From assembly GCA_947569705.1 (NCBI GenBank), contig CANOSP010000003.1:62001-126000 (forward strand): a stretch of 64,000 nucleotides of DNA, in the 5' to 3' direction. Within the stretch, counting starts at the first letter, position 1. Every line of letters begins with the position of its first letter. Of the stretch, positions 17,269 through 26,213 are shown one piece after another. The position numbers and the translations under genes were made by a program. Below the pieces are notes generated by a model, which ran no database searches, was not told the origin of the DNA, and saw nothing but the letters and a program-made list of their open reading frames with translations. The DNA is from an uncultured Erysipelotrichaceae bacterium (lineage in GTDB: Bacteria > Bacillota_I > Bacilli_A > Erysipelotrichales > Erysipelotrichaceae).

Positions 17269-19518
17269 ATGCGAAAGGTTGAGTTATTGGCACCGGCAGG
17301 TTCTATGGAAGCGTTGATTGCCGCAGTACAAAACGGATGTGATGCAGTGTATTTAGGCGGGCATCAGTTTAATGCACGTGCATACAGTGATAATTTTGAT
17401 CATGAAAAAATGATTGAAGCAATTCGTTATGCACACGGTTACGGTGTAAAGATCTATGTCACAATGAATACGCTGTTATATGAAAATGAGATGGCGAATG
17501 CGATCGCATATGCGCGTTTTTTATATGAACACGGTGTAGATGCGCTGATTATTCAAGACCTGGGTTTGTTTGATGTAGTGCGTCAATGCTTTCCCGATAT
17601 GGAATGTCACGCCTCAACACAGCTTCATATTCATAATGAAGCAGGCATTCGTAAAATGGCAGAACTTGGCTTTTCACGAATCGTACTTCCGCGAGAAACG
17701 CCGATTGAAGCAGTGCGTCAATATGCAAAGCTCAAAGTGGAATTAGAAGTATTTGTACAGGGAGCGTTATGTGTATCATACAGCGGACAGTGTTTGATGA
17801 GTGCCAAAAAGCTGAATCGTAGCGGCAATCGCGGAGCCTGTGCGCAAATGTGCCGCATGAAATATCGTTTAGGCTATGAAGAAAAAGGCGAGCTTCGCTA
17901 TGCGAAACAAAACGGTGAATATTTAATCAGTCCCAAGGACTTAAATACATTAAAGCACGTACCTGAATTGATAGCGGCGGGAATAACTTCCTTTAAAATT
18001 GAGGGGAGAATGAAGCGTCCCGAATATGTGGCGCAAATGACGGCACTGTATCGTCAGGCAATTGATGCATATGAACAAAGTAGTTTTTATGATGCGGGCG
18101 CAGCCGATACGGAAATGTGCAAGGTGTTTAACCGCGGCTTTACCTCGGGACTGTTGTTTCATGAACAGGATCAGGAATGGATCAATCAAAAGCGACCGAA
18201 TCACATCGGCATTTTGATCGGAGAAGTGTTGGGGCGAAAAAAAAAGCGCGTCACTGTACGATTAAGCGGACCGCTTTCGCAACATGACGGTATTCGCTTT
18301 ATTACCGATAAAGAAGATGTCGGATGTATGGTGAATAAGCTATATCATCGTCAGCTGTTGGTGAATCAGGCACAAAGCGGCGATATTGTCGAAATTGAAG
18401 TTGACGGTTTTATTCCCAAACACAGTCAGGTAGTAAAAACCAGTGATAAGCTGCAGTTACAAAGGCTGCATAAAACGTATGAAAATATTCAACGCCGAGT
18501 ACCCATTACAATGAATATGGATATGCGGATCGGTAAACCGGCAAAACTAACTGTATATGATGATTTAGGAAATATTTGTGAAGAAAATAGTAATACAATT
18601 GCGGAACCTGCGTTAAAAACACCGTTAAGCAATGAGCGGATGATTCAACAGCTGAATAAAACCAATGATACAATTTTTCAAGTAACGCAGATAACGGTTG
18701 AAGCTGATGATAACGCAACGATGCCGATTAAAGAAATCAATGCGATGCGAAGAAATGTATTGGTGAAGCTGTATGAAAAACGCACTGCGGTTTTCAAGCG
18801 TGCAGTGCTTCCGTATAAACAGAATCCGTCTGTCTCAAAGGCGAGCGGTTTATTTGTGAAAGTGATGACTGCACAACAGCTGGAAGCTGCTTCAAACTAT
18901 CAGGCTGCGATTTACGCAGTTTCATCCTTATACAAGAACAAACAATCGGAATATCCGAAGCTTGGATATTGGGGCAAGCGAGTAATGAAAGAAGCGTATC
19001 CGAACACTGCGCTTTTGGCATGTGAAATCAGCGGATGCAAAAAAGGCGCAATCGTTGATCATTTTATGAATTGTACCAATTCATATGCGGCAGCGTTATT
19101 ATTTTCGCTCGGTGTTGAAGGAATTATCTTATCCAATGAATGTGATGAAAAACAGATTGCGGAAATCAAGCAGGCATTTCTTGAACGCTATCAATTTACG
19201 GGGGCTTTTATTACCTACGGTTACGGGAGAGAGGAACTGATGCTCAGTGAGTATTGTGTCATTCATTCCTGTTATCGAGATCAAAAGCCAAAGCATTGCG
19301 GACTATGTAAAAAGCATGATTATTTTTTGGAAGATATTAAGCATCATCGCTATCCGCTGTACGGTGATGAGGATTGCCGCATTCATGTATTAGATGATGA
19401 AGTATTTCAAAGCACTCAGCGAAGTAATGCAATTTATCTTGATTTTTATAATGAAACTGCCGATGAGGTCCATCGGGTGATGCAAAAAGCACTTGAACTT
19501 ATCGAATCTGAAGAATGA
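17269..19518 (+). CDS. U32 family protein with DUF3656 domain, RlhA-like (RNA hydroxylation)
   Basis: 749 residues from the ATG at 17269, which follows GAGGAAAGAGGGA. The N-terminal half is the peptidase U32 fold: KVELLAPAGSMEALIAAV, then CVSYSGQCLMS and RGACAQMC, with four cysteines expected to hold an iron-sulphur cluster. The middle (IGILIGEVLG onward) matches DUF3656. This architecture and length fit RlhA, which makes 5-hydroxycytidine in 23S rRNA; shorter TrhP homologues hydroxylate tRNA uridine. Labels as collagenase or protease in this family are historic. The exact RNA target is not determinable here. Confidence 0.85.
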   Translation: MRKVELLAPAGSMEALIAAVQNGCDAVYLGGHQFNARAYSDNFDHEKMIEAIRYAHGYGVKIYVTMNTLLYENEMANAIAYARFLYEHGVDALIIQDLGLFDVVRQCFPDMECHASTQLHIHNEAGIRKMAELGFSRIVLPRETPIEAVRQYAKLKVELEVFVQGALCVSYSGQCLMSAKKLNRSGNRGACAQMCRMKYRLGYEEKGELRYAKQNGEYLISPKDLNTLKHVPELIAAGITSFKIEGRMKRPEYVAQMTALYRQAIDAYEQSSFYDAGAADTEMCKVFNRGFTSGLLFHEQDQEWINQKRPNHIGILIGEVLGRKKKRVTVRLSGPLSQHDGIRFITDKEDVGCMVNKLYHRQLLVNQAQSGDIVEIEVDGFIPKHSQVVKTSDKLQLQRLHKTYENIQRRVPITMNMDMRIGKPAKLTVYDDLGNICEENSNTIAEPALKTPLSNERMIQQLNKTNDTIFQVTQITVEADDNATMPIKEINAMRRNVLVKLYEKRTAVFKRAVLPYKQNPSVSKASGLFVKVMTAQQLEAASNYQAAIYAVSSLYKNKQSEYPKLGYWGKRVMKEAYPNTALLACEISGCKKGAIVDHFMNCTNSYAAALLFSLGVEGIILSNECDEKQIAEIKQAFLERYQFTGAFITYGYGREELMLSEYCVIHSCYRDQKPKHCGLCKKHDYFLEDIKHHRYPLYGDEDCRIHVLDDEVFQSTQRSNAIYLDFYNETADEVHRVMQKALELIESEE

Positions 19519-19532
19519 TTTTTTATTCAAAT

Positions 19533-19566
19533 AAAAGCCCGCGATTATTTATGATTGCGGGCTTTT
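19533..19566. terminator. Bidirectional terminator between U32 gene and proA
   Basis: Ten-pair perfect stem AAAAGCCCGC/GCGGGCTTTT (19533-19542 and 19557-19566). Because the arms begin with A and end with T, it works for both converging genes. Confidence 0.9.
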
Positions 19567-19567
19567 G

Positions 19568-20812
19568 TTATTTGCGAATTTGTCCGTTTCCCTGAATAAT
19601 ATATTTGGTTGTGGTTAAAGCGTTCAGTCCCATCGGACCGCGGGCATGAAGCTTTTGCGTACTGATGCCGATTTCAGCGCCTAAACCAAATTCAAAGCCG
19701 TCTGAAAAGCGGGTACTTGCATTTGCATATACACAAGCGGAATCGACTTCAGTTAAAAACTGTGTAATCGCATCGGTGTTCTCTGCAATAATTGCTTCTG
19801 AATGATGCGTAGAATACTGATTGATATGTGCGATCGCTTCATTAATATCTGTGACTGTTTTAACAGAGATTTCCAGATCCAAATACTCTTTGGCATAATC
19901 GTTTTCATCGGCAGGGAGAATATCACTATCAAGTGCGGCAATCGTTTCATCACCGTGGATAATCACATGATGTTCTTTTAACAGCTGAATCAGCCTTTCC
20001 GCAAATTGATCGACACAATCCTGATGAATTAAAACACTCTCACATGCGTTACAAACGCTTGTTCGCTGTGTTTTCGCATTGATGATGATCGATGCGGCTT
20101 TATCAAAATCAGCTGAGGAATCCACATATATATGGCAGTTTCCCGTTCCCGTTTCAATGAGCGGTACACTGGCTTTTTCCACACACCGCGCAATCAGCTC
20201 GGCACCGCCGCGGGGAATCAATACATCAAGGTATCCGTGCAGCCGCATAAAGCGCTCGGCACTTTCATGGCTCGGATCCTCTACAAACTGAATGATGTCA
20301 CAAGGTAAATCGTTGCACATACAGGCTCTTTTCATACAGCCGATCAATACAAGATTTGTCTGCATAATATCCTTACTGCCTCTTAGAAATACGGCATTTC
20401 CTGCTTTTAAGCACAGCACCGCCGCATCAATCGTTACATTGGGGCGCGCTTCATAAATCATGCCGACCACACCTAACGGCACTCGCATTTGTGCAATTTT
20501 CAAACCGTTTTCAAGGGTATCAAACGGAGTAAAATCACCGACCGGATCCGGCAGTGCGATTAATTCGTGAATTCCGATGACCATGTCTATAATTCGTTTT
20601 TCATCTAATCGCATGCGATCAATGCGGTTTTCGTTTTTATGAGCGGCTTTTGCCGCAAGAATATCTGCGTTATTTGCGCTCAATATTTCTTCAATATGTG
20701 CGACTAATTCATCTGCGATCGCTTCCAACAGTAGATTTTTTTGTTCGCTGTCGGCACGAGCGATCTTGGGTGCCGCAGCTTTAATTGCTTTTGCCTGTGT
20801 TAATAAATCCAT
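19568..20812 (-). CDS. proA: Gamma-glutamyl phosphate reductase ProA
   Basis: 414 residues, standard size. An aldehyde-dehydrogenase-fold enzyme that reduces gamma-glutamyl phosphate with NADPH in the second step of proline synthesis. Catalytic Cys in RTSVCNACES near residue 253; MIYEARPNVTIDAA and the C-terminal RGPMGLNALTTTKYI are diagnostic. It follows proB by 53 bases on the same strand. No proC is in the window. Confidence 0.96.
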   Translation of the reverse strand: MDLLTQAKAIKAAAPKIARADSEQKNLLLEAIADELVAHIEEILSANNADILAAKAAHKNENRIDRMRLDEKRIIDMVIGIHELIALPDPVGDFTPFDTLENGLKIAQMRVPLGVVGMIYEARPNVTIDAAVLCLKAGNAVFLRGSKDIMQTNLVLIGCMKRACMCNDLPCDIIQFVEDPSHESAERFMRLHGYLDVLIPRGGAELIARCVEKASVPLIETGTGNCHIYVDSSADFDKAASIIINAKTQRTSVCNACESVLIHQDCVDQFAERLIQLLKEHHVIIHGDETIAALDSDILPADENDYAKEYLDLEISVKTVTDINEAIAHINQYSTHHSEAIIAENTDAITQFLTEVDSACVYANASTRFSDGFEFGLGAEIGISTQKLHARGPMGLNALTTTKYIIQGNGQIRK

Positions 20813-20865
20813 TTACTTATTCGGATACAGACGGATTGGTTTCTGTAAATACTTTGTCTGTATCA

Positions 20866-21663
20866 TTATCCTTTCTGTTTATTTTTCCCGATAAATTTAG
20901 TACAGCGGGCGCTTCCGTTAAGAATATCGAAGAGAATATCGGGATTCTCACCGTTCGCAATTACCATATCCATATGATTGTTCAATGCGATTTCCGCTGC
21001 CTGTAATTTCGTAATCATTCCGCCGGTGCCTACTTTTCCGCTGCTGTCTTTCGCTAAGCTTTTCAGCGATTCATCGATTCCGTTTACTTCATGAATCAGT
21101 TCGGCGTTTGGATTCAAAGTCGGATCGTCATTAAATAAACCGTCAATATCACTTAATAAGATCAATAGGTCTGCGTGAATAATGCTTGCGGTAACGGCGG
21201 ATAAAGTATCATTATCACCGTAGGCGATTTCATCAACGGCAACACTGTCATTTTCATTGACGATCGGAATAACACCGTAGGAAAGCAGTGTGCTTAAAGT
21301 ATTCGTCGCATTTTCACGCAGTGCTTCATTGGTCAATACGGTTTTTGTAAGCAACAGCTGTGATACAATCTGTCCGTATTGTGAGAACATCTTATCATAT
21401 AAGAACATCAATTCACATTGACCGATGGACGCCGCTGCTTGTTTTTCTTTCATTAAAGTCGGCCGTTTTTGTAAAGCGAGCTTTGCCGCTCCGGCAGCCA
21501 CTGCACCGCTTGAAACGAGAATAATCTCGTGGTTGCTGTTTTTTATATCGGATAACACCATCGCTAAGCGATCGATGCGGCGAAGATTTAATCCGCCCTG
21601 TGCATGAGTCAGTGTAGAGGAACCTACCTTAACCACAATGCGACGATAGTTTTGTTTTGTCAT
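20866..21663 (-). CDS. proB: Glutamate 5-kinase ProB, short form without PUA domain
   Basis: 265 residues: only the amino-acid-kinase domain, without the C-terminal PUA domain of about 100 residues present in E. coli and B. subtilis ProB. It phosphorylates glutamate as the first step of proline synthesis. Motifs: IVVKVGSSTLTH, LVSSGAVAAG, IPIVNENDSVA, FGDND-like AYGDNDTLSA, and GKVGTGGMITKLQAA. PUA-less forms occur in several Firmicutes, so this is likely intact. First gene of the proBA pair. Confidence 0.95.
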   Translation of the reverse strand: MTKQNYRRIVVKVGSSTLTHAQGGLNLRRIDRLAMVLSDIKNSNHEIILVSSGAVAAGAAKLALQKRPTLMKEKQAAASIGQCELMFLYDKMFSQYGQIVSQLLLTKTVLTNEALRENATNTLSTLLSYGVIPIVNENDSVAVDEIAYGDNDTLSAVTASIIHADLLILLSDIDGLFNDDPTLNPNAELIHEVNGIDESLKSLAKDSSGKVGTGGMITKLQAAEIALNNHMDMVIANGENPDILFDILNGSARCTKFIGKNKQKG

Positions 21664-21718
21664 ATGCGTACCTCTTTTGTTTCTGATATATTTTCATAAT
21701 CTAATAAATACTGATGTT

Positions 21719-22498
21719 TCATTGTTTTTGATTATGAAACAGCGGACAGTGCTTCCATGCATAGGCGATGCCGTCTTGATCAACCGCTGCGGTAATATAA
21801 TCGGCATGTACTTTGGCGAATTCACTTCCTTGTCCCATGACGATTGCGTAACGACTGTTTTTTAACATGCCTATATCATTATCACTGTCACCGAAGGCAA
21901 TATAGGAATCCTGATGAAGCAGCTTCAGCGCTTCTTTGATTCCGACCTCTTTGCCGCTGTTTGCTGCGATAATATCACAATATCCTGCGGCGGCACTGAT
22001 TACTTGGATTCCCGGAATACTGCGATACTTATCATAATCGCTGTCATTCGCTCCGAAGGCCACAAACATATAAACAGCGGCGTCTTCCGGAAGCTGATCC
22101 TTAGGAATATCCATATGAAAAAAGCGATGTGCATGTATTTGGTTTGCGTTCGGCGTTCCGACCTGACACCAGTTCGGAGTACCTGCCAGCAGCGGTTCCT
22201 CATGAAGCTTTGCCGCAGCTATGATCCGTTTAACAATCTCGGGGTCTAAATGAGCTTGATAACGTACTTCTTGATTATGATCATAAACGAGCTGACCGTT
22301 ATTGCAGACATAAGCCGACCATGGAAATGCGGCTGCTACACCGTTTTCAATCAAGGTTGAAAGGGAACGTCCTGTCACGATTCCCAAATCATAAAACGCT
22401 GCCATTTCACGCAAAGTTTGTCGTGTACTGTCGGGGATTTTATGCGTTTTACTGTCTAACAGTGTATTATCAACATCAAAAAATATGAGTTCTTTCAT
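21719..22498 (-). CDS. Cof-type HAD-IIB phosphatase
   Basis: 259 residues. HAD motif I FFDVDNTLLDSK (nucleophile and acid Asp), motif II VTGRS, and motif IV FGDSDNDIGMLKNS, with a C2B cap between. Members dephosphorylate sugar phosphates, pyridoxal phosphate or flavin precursors, so the substrate is open. It precedes proB by 55 bases on the same strand and may be co-transcribed with it. It is not evidence for the missing histidinol phosphatase, which belongs to other families. Confidence 0.88.
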   Translation of the reverse strand: MKELIFFDVDNTLLDSKTHKIPDSTRQTLREMAAFYDLGIVTGRSLSTLIENGVAAAFPWSAYVCNNGQLVYDHNQEVRYQAHLDPEIVKRIIAAAKLHEEPLLAGTPNWCQVGTPNANQIHAHRFFHMDIPKDQLPEDAAVYMFVAFGANDSDYDKYRSIPGIQVISAAAGYCDIIAANSGKEVGIKEALKLLHQDSYIAFGDSDNDIGMLKNSRYAIVMGQGSEFAKVHADYITAAVDQDGIAYAWKHCPLFHNQKQ

Positions 22499-22601
22499 GC
22501 CGCCACCTCTTTTTTCTCCATCATTATACGCTATCTAACTTCACTTTGAAAGCAAAGAATATGTTTTCTGTCTTAAACATTGGAAATATTTGCGAGTTTC
22601 G

Positions 22602-22610
22602 TGGTATACT
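22602..22610 (+). promoter_or_regulatory. Extended -10 promoter of the CAP-domain gene
   Basis: TGGTATACT, with TTGGAA at 22580-22585 (19-base spacer), 27 bases before the start codon. Confidence 0.5.
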
Positions 22611-22637
22611 AAAGATAATGTTCAAGGAGTTGGTTGA

Positions 22638-23663
22638 ATGAAAGGGAAAATGTTATTCTGCAGCGGTATTCTTCTTTTCGTGCATGCCGATTCCTTTTTT
22701 CCGTCTGATTATGACGCTCGCTATTCTTTAACCAAAGATGAGGTCTATATTGAGATCGGATCCTTGGATACTTTTGATCCCTATAATTATTTACTGGAAA
22801 ATCGTCATGAAGTAAGTGAAACTAAGCAAAAGCGGTTTAATGTACGCGGTGATGTTGATGTGAAAAAACTCGGAGAATACACTGTTCATTTTAATGAAGA
22901 TATGAGTTTAAAGGTCATCGTACAGGATACAACACCGCCGCAGTTGGAGCTTGCGTCCATGACATTAAAACAGAATGATGCATTTTCATGGAATAAAGAT
23001 ACATTAACTAAGGTAATTAAGAAGCTTTCGGATAATGAGACAAGCAGTGATGCGTTAAAGGAAAAGCTTCAATGTGATAAGGTGGATACGGCAAAAAGCG
23101 GTAATCAGTATATAAATTGCAGTGTCAAAGATAACAGCGGCAATGTAGCTAAGCATGCACTGACCGTATATGTAGAATCACCGCACATTCTTTCTTCAGT
23201 CAATCGCTCAGCGACACCGGCGATCGCCAAGGAAGATAAAATCGATCCCGTGATTCATATACCTACTGCTTCTTACAGTAATTATGAATTATATCAGATT
23301 CAACAAGTAGCGGGTTTGGTAAATCAGATTCGAGCTGAAAACGGTTTAAATTCATTAAGCTTAGATTTAAGTGATTTTCATAATGTTACTTTTTTACGTG
23401 TGCTTGAGGTTGCGAGCAATTATTCCCACACAAGACCTGACGGCAGAGCTTGCTATACTATTTACGGTGATTACGGTTTAGGTTATCGTTCTTCGGGTGA
23501 AAATATCGCAAGAGGGCAAAAGACAGCACAAGAGGTTGTGAATGACTGGATGAATTCTCCGGCACATCGTGCTAATATTCTGCGACCGGAATTCACGAGA
23601 ATCTGCATCGGTACATACGGACACGGAGATTCAAAGTTTTGGGTACAGGAATTCTTTTCTTAG
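22638..23663 (+). CDS. Secreted CAP/SCP-domain protein
   Basis: 341 residues with a signal-like N terminus (hydrophobic, ending near residue 18). Residues about 90-180 form an Ig-like/DUF5011-type region ending in VKDNSGNVAKHALTVYVE. The C-terminal 130 residues are a CAP (cysteine-rich secretory/PR-1) domain: LVNQIRAENGL, FLRVLEVASNYSHTRPDGR, SSGENIARGQKTAQEVVNDWMNSPAHRANIL and GTYGHGDSKFWVQEF. The conserved histidines and glutamates of the CAP cavity are present. Bacterial CAP proteins are extracellular, with poorly defined functions. Single gene with its own promoter. Confidence 0.88.
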   Translation: MKGKMLFCSGILLFVHADSFFPSDYDARYSLTKDEVYIEIGSLDTFDPYNYLLENRHEVSETKQKRFNVRGDVDVKKLGEYTVHFNEDMSLKVIVQDTTPPQLELASMTLKQNDAFSWNKDTLTKVIKKLSDNETSSDALKEKLQCDKVDTAKSGNQYINCSVKDNSGNVAKHALTVYVESPHILSSVNRSATPAIAKEDKIDPVIHIPTASYSNYELYQIQQVAGLVNQIRAENGLNSLSLDLSDFHNVTFLRVLEVASNYSHTRPDGRACYTIYGDYGLGYRSSGENIARGQKTAQEVVNDWMNSPAHRANILRPEFTRICIGTYGHGDSKFWVQEFFS

Positions 23664-23760
23664 GCTTTCCTATAGATCATTTCATTTGATTTTTATGTTT
23701 TTTTCAAAAAAAGATAGATTATTTTCTAAAAATACGATATGATATTAAGGTAAGTTTCAT

Positions 23761-23846
23761 GCAGTCGTGGTGGAATGGCAGACACGCTACTTTGAGGGGG
23801 TAGTGAGCGTATGCTCGTGTGAGTTCAAATCTCATCGACTGCACCA
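23761..23846 (+). tRNA. tRNA-Leu (anticodon GAG)
   Basis: Acceptor arms GCAGTCG (23761-23767) and CGACTGC (23836-23842), encoded A-CCA end, anticodon stem CTACT/GGTAG around loop TTGAGGG with anticodon GAG at 23794-23796, a long class II variable arm (TGAGCGTATGCTCG), and T-arm GTTCAAATC. It reads CUC/CUU leucine codons. Confidence 0.96.
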
Positions 23847-23856
23847 TTGATCAATG

Positions 23857-23882
23857 AAAGTCTTTCTGTAAGGCTTTTTTCT
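23857..23882 (+). terminator. Terminator after tRNA-Leu
   Basis: Stem AAAGTC/GGCTTT (23857-23877, with G-U pairs) followed by T6. Confidence 0.65.
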
Positions 23883-24034
23883 TTTATGTGGGCAATTAGA
23901 TACGGAAAAAAGATGCCGATATAAAATGTATATAAGCAAAGAAAACGGATAAGCTCAGGAATAAATGCATCTCAACGGTGATTCGATACATAGAATCAGT
24001 GAAAACGGAAATACTGTTTACAGGAGGTATGCGT

Positions 24035-24262
24035 GTGAAAAGTATACAATATGCATTAGATCAGCCGTTGGATAAGCATGATGAAGGAACGATTAAACGT
24101 CGATTGGATGAAATACCGGGAGTAAAGAGTGTCGCTTTGAACTTGCGAAGCTGCTTGCTTTGCGTGGATTATGATGATACGGCAACAGATGAACGAGAGC
24201 TTGAACATCGTTTAACGCAAATGCACTATCCCGTGACATTTATAGACTCCATCTCTTTTTAA
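24035..24262 (+). CDS. Small HMA-fold-like protein without metal-binding cysteines
   Basis: 75 residues from GTG at 24035, chosen because AGGAGGT (24022-24028) sits 7 bases upstream; ATG 24029 would abut it. The pattern strand-helix-strand-strand-helix-strand, with 'IKRRLDEIPGVKSVALNLRS' and a final 'YPVTFID', looks like an HMA domain, but the MxCxxC loop is replaced by a DQPLDKHDEG segment. It cannot bind metal in the usual way. Function unknown. It has its own terminator before cysS. Confidence 0.7.
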   Translation: MKSIQYALDQPLDKHDEGTIKRRLDEIPGVKSVALNLRSCLLCVDYDDTATDERELEHRLTQMHYPVTFIDSISF

Positions 24263-24275
24263 CATGTTAAAAGAA

Positions 24276-24312
24276 ACGTGATATGCGGACATTGTCTTAC
24301 TATCACGATTTT
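24276..24312 (+). terminator. Terminator after the HMA-like gene
   Basis: Stem CGTGATA/TATCACG followed by ATTTTTT. The TCACGATTTTTT end resembles the two long hairpins around the Rpn gene. Confidence 0.75.
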
Positions 24313-24397
24313 TTATTTTTATCAAAAGGCATTTGCACACATTGTTTTATTGCGCATAGGATAGGAAGAAAGCAACAGCGTGCAGGGGAGAATCTAT

Positions 24398-24426
24398 TTG
24401 CCTTTTCATAGGATTGTTGTTATACT
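24398..24426 (+). promoter_or_regulatory. Promoter of the cysS operon
   Basis: TTGCCT (24398-24403), exact 17-base spacer, TATACT (24421-24426), about 70 bases before the cysS start. No T-box elements were found in the short leader. Confidence 0.7.
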
Positions 24427-24494
24427 AATACATACAGATGAATGCTGAAAAACGTATTTCAATAAATAAAAAGGATGACGGGAGGACAACATGT

Positions 24495-25829
24495 ATGAAG
24501 CTATTTAACAGCATGCACAATGAAATAGAAAAAATTAAACCGCTGAAAGAAAATGAAATCAGTATGTATGTGTGCGGTCCTACTGTTTATAATGATGCAC
24601 ATATTGGGAATGCACGCCCGATTATCGTTTTCGATACACTGAAGAAAACATTAGAGGAATTGGGTTATAAAGTACACTTTGTCAGTAATTATACCGATGT
24701 CGATGATAAAATTATCCGTAAAGCTAAGGAATTACAGGAGAGCGAAAAAGCAGTCAGTGAGCGTTATATCGAAGCATATCAAGAAGTGCGTATGCGTTTG
24801 AATGCCGATATGCCCGATGCTTGTCCTAAGGTAACGGAAACAATGGACGATATTATTGCGTTTATTGAATTATTAGTGAAAAACGGTTCTGCGTATGCGG
24901 TAGACGGTGATGTATTCTTTCGTATATCAAATGTTTCTGATTACGGCTGCCTGTCCAACCAACAGATTGCCGACTTACAGGTAGGCGCTCGTATCGATGA
25001 AAATACCAAAAAGGAAAATCCGTTGGATTTTACATTGTGGAAAAAAACGGAAGAAGGCATTAAATGGGATTCACCGTGGTCCGTGGGACGCCCCGGTTGG
25101 CATACCGAGTGTGTTGTCATGATCAATCGCGAGTTTCAAAAGCACTTAATTGATATTCACGGCGGCGGCATGGACTTAAAATTTCCGCATCATGAGAATG
25201 AAATAGCGCAGTCAAAGACAGCTTACGGTACGGCAATTGCGAATTATTGGGTGCATAACGGCATGGTGAATATCGACGGTGAAAAAATGTCTAAATCACT
25301 GGGAAATGTCGTGTGGGCAAAAGATATGATTGAAAAGATCGGGGCGAATACAATGCGTTGGATGATGCTTTCCGCACATTATCGCGCTCCGCTGAATATT
25401 AATGAAGAAAGTGTTGAAACAGCACAAAAAGAATTGACTAAAACATTAAATACATTAAAACAGGCAATGATTTTCAGTGAGCGAAAACAATTGTCGGTTG
25501 TACAAGATGTGAATGATGACGTTTATGTGTCATTTTTGGAAGCAATGCGTAATGATTTGAATACACCGAATGCCTTTGCGGCAGTATTTGAGACATGCAA
25601 AAGGCTGAATCAAGCTATGCGTCAAAAAGCATTCGACGGCGCGGAGATCAATTCTTTGATCAATGCATTAAAGCGCATGTTGCATGTGCTGGGAATCGCT
25701 TATGAGGAAATTACATTGAGTGAAGCAGATCATCAGCTGTTTGCCGCATGGGAAGATGCCAAGGCACAGCGTGATTTTGCGAAAGCAGATGAATATCGAA
25801 ACGAATTGACGCAGCGAGGTCTTTTATAA
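24495..25829 (+). CDS. cysS: Cysteinyl-tRNA synthetase
   Basis: 444 residues. Charges tRNA-Cys. Class I signature HIGN at 36-39 after zinc ligand Cys27 (CGPTVYNDAHIGN); further zinc-site residues in CVVMINREF and HHENEIAQS; KMSKS near residue 265. ATG 24495 is chosen over an upstream in-frame ATG because GGAGG (24481-24485) is 9 bases before it. It starts the cysS-mrnC-rlmB-sigma cluster, whose order matches that of Bacillus. Confidence 0.97.
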   Translation: MKLFNSMHNEIEKIKPLKENEISMYVCGPTVYNDAHIGNARPIIVFDTLKKTLEELGYKVHFVSNYTDVDDKIIRKAKELQESEKAVSERYIEAYQEVRMRLNADMPDACPKVTETMDDIIAFIELLVKNGSAYAVDGDVFFRISNVSDYGCLSNQQIADLQVGARIDENTKKENPLDFTLWKKTEEGIKWDSPWSVGRPGWHTECVVMINREFQKHLIDIHGGGMDLKFPHHENEIAQSKTAYGTAIANYWVHNGMVNIDGEKMSKSLGNVVWAKDMIEKIGANTMRWMMLSAHYRAPLNINEESVETAQKELTKTLNTLKQAMIFSERKQLSVVQDVNDDVYVSFLEAMRNDLNTPNAFAAVFETCKRLNQAMRQKAFDGAEINSLINALKRMLHVLGIAYEEITLSEADHQLFAAWEDAKAQRDFAKADEYRNELTQRGLL

Positions 25830-26213
25830 ATGAATGCGAATGAATGCAACGCAACGACATTGGCATATATCGGAGATGCGGTCATGTCACTTTGGGTACG
25901 GGAGCTGCTGGTTGAGCAAGGCTGGCAGAAACCGAAGATCCTGCAACAGAAAAGTATCGCTTGGGTGAGCGCACGCGCTCAGGCTAAAATGGTGATCGCA
26001 TTGCTGGAAGAAGAATTTTTTACGGAAGCAGAGCGTGCAGCGTTTATGCGCGGACGCAATGCAAAATGTGAAAGTCACGCGAAAAATGCCGATATGATCG
26101 AGTATCGCATGGCAACGGGACTGGAAACCGTGATCGGTTATTTGTATTTAAATAAAGAAGAAGTGCGCTTACAGGCATTATGGGCTGAAATTAAACGAAT
26201 AGGAGAGCAGTAA
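25830..26213 (+). CDS. mrnC: Mini-ribonuclease III MrnC
   Basis: 127 residues. RNase III catalytic domain without the double-strand RNA-binding domain; it matures 23S rRNA ends in Bacillota. Acidic active-site region TLAYIGDAVMSLWVRELL near residue 10, and the ARAQAKM and GRNAKCESHAKNADMIEYRMAT segments are typical. It abuts cysS with no gap and is followed directly by rlmB. Confidence 0.95.
   Translation: MNANECNATTLAYIGDAVMSLWVRELLVEQGWQKPKILQQKSIAWVSARAQAKMVIALLEEEFFTEAERAAFMRGRNAKCESHAKNADMIEYRMATGLETVIGYLYLNKEEVRLQALWAEIKRIGEQ

Noticed and set aside
24263-24494. Possible cysteine T-box before cysS
   Set aside because: No T-box core (AGGGTGGNACCGCG-like) or AGAGA element; only a terminator and a promoter are seen.
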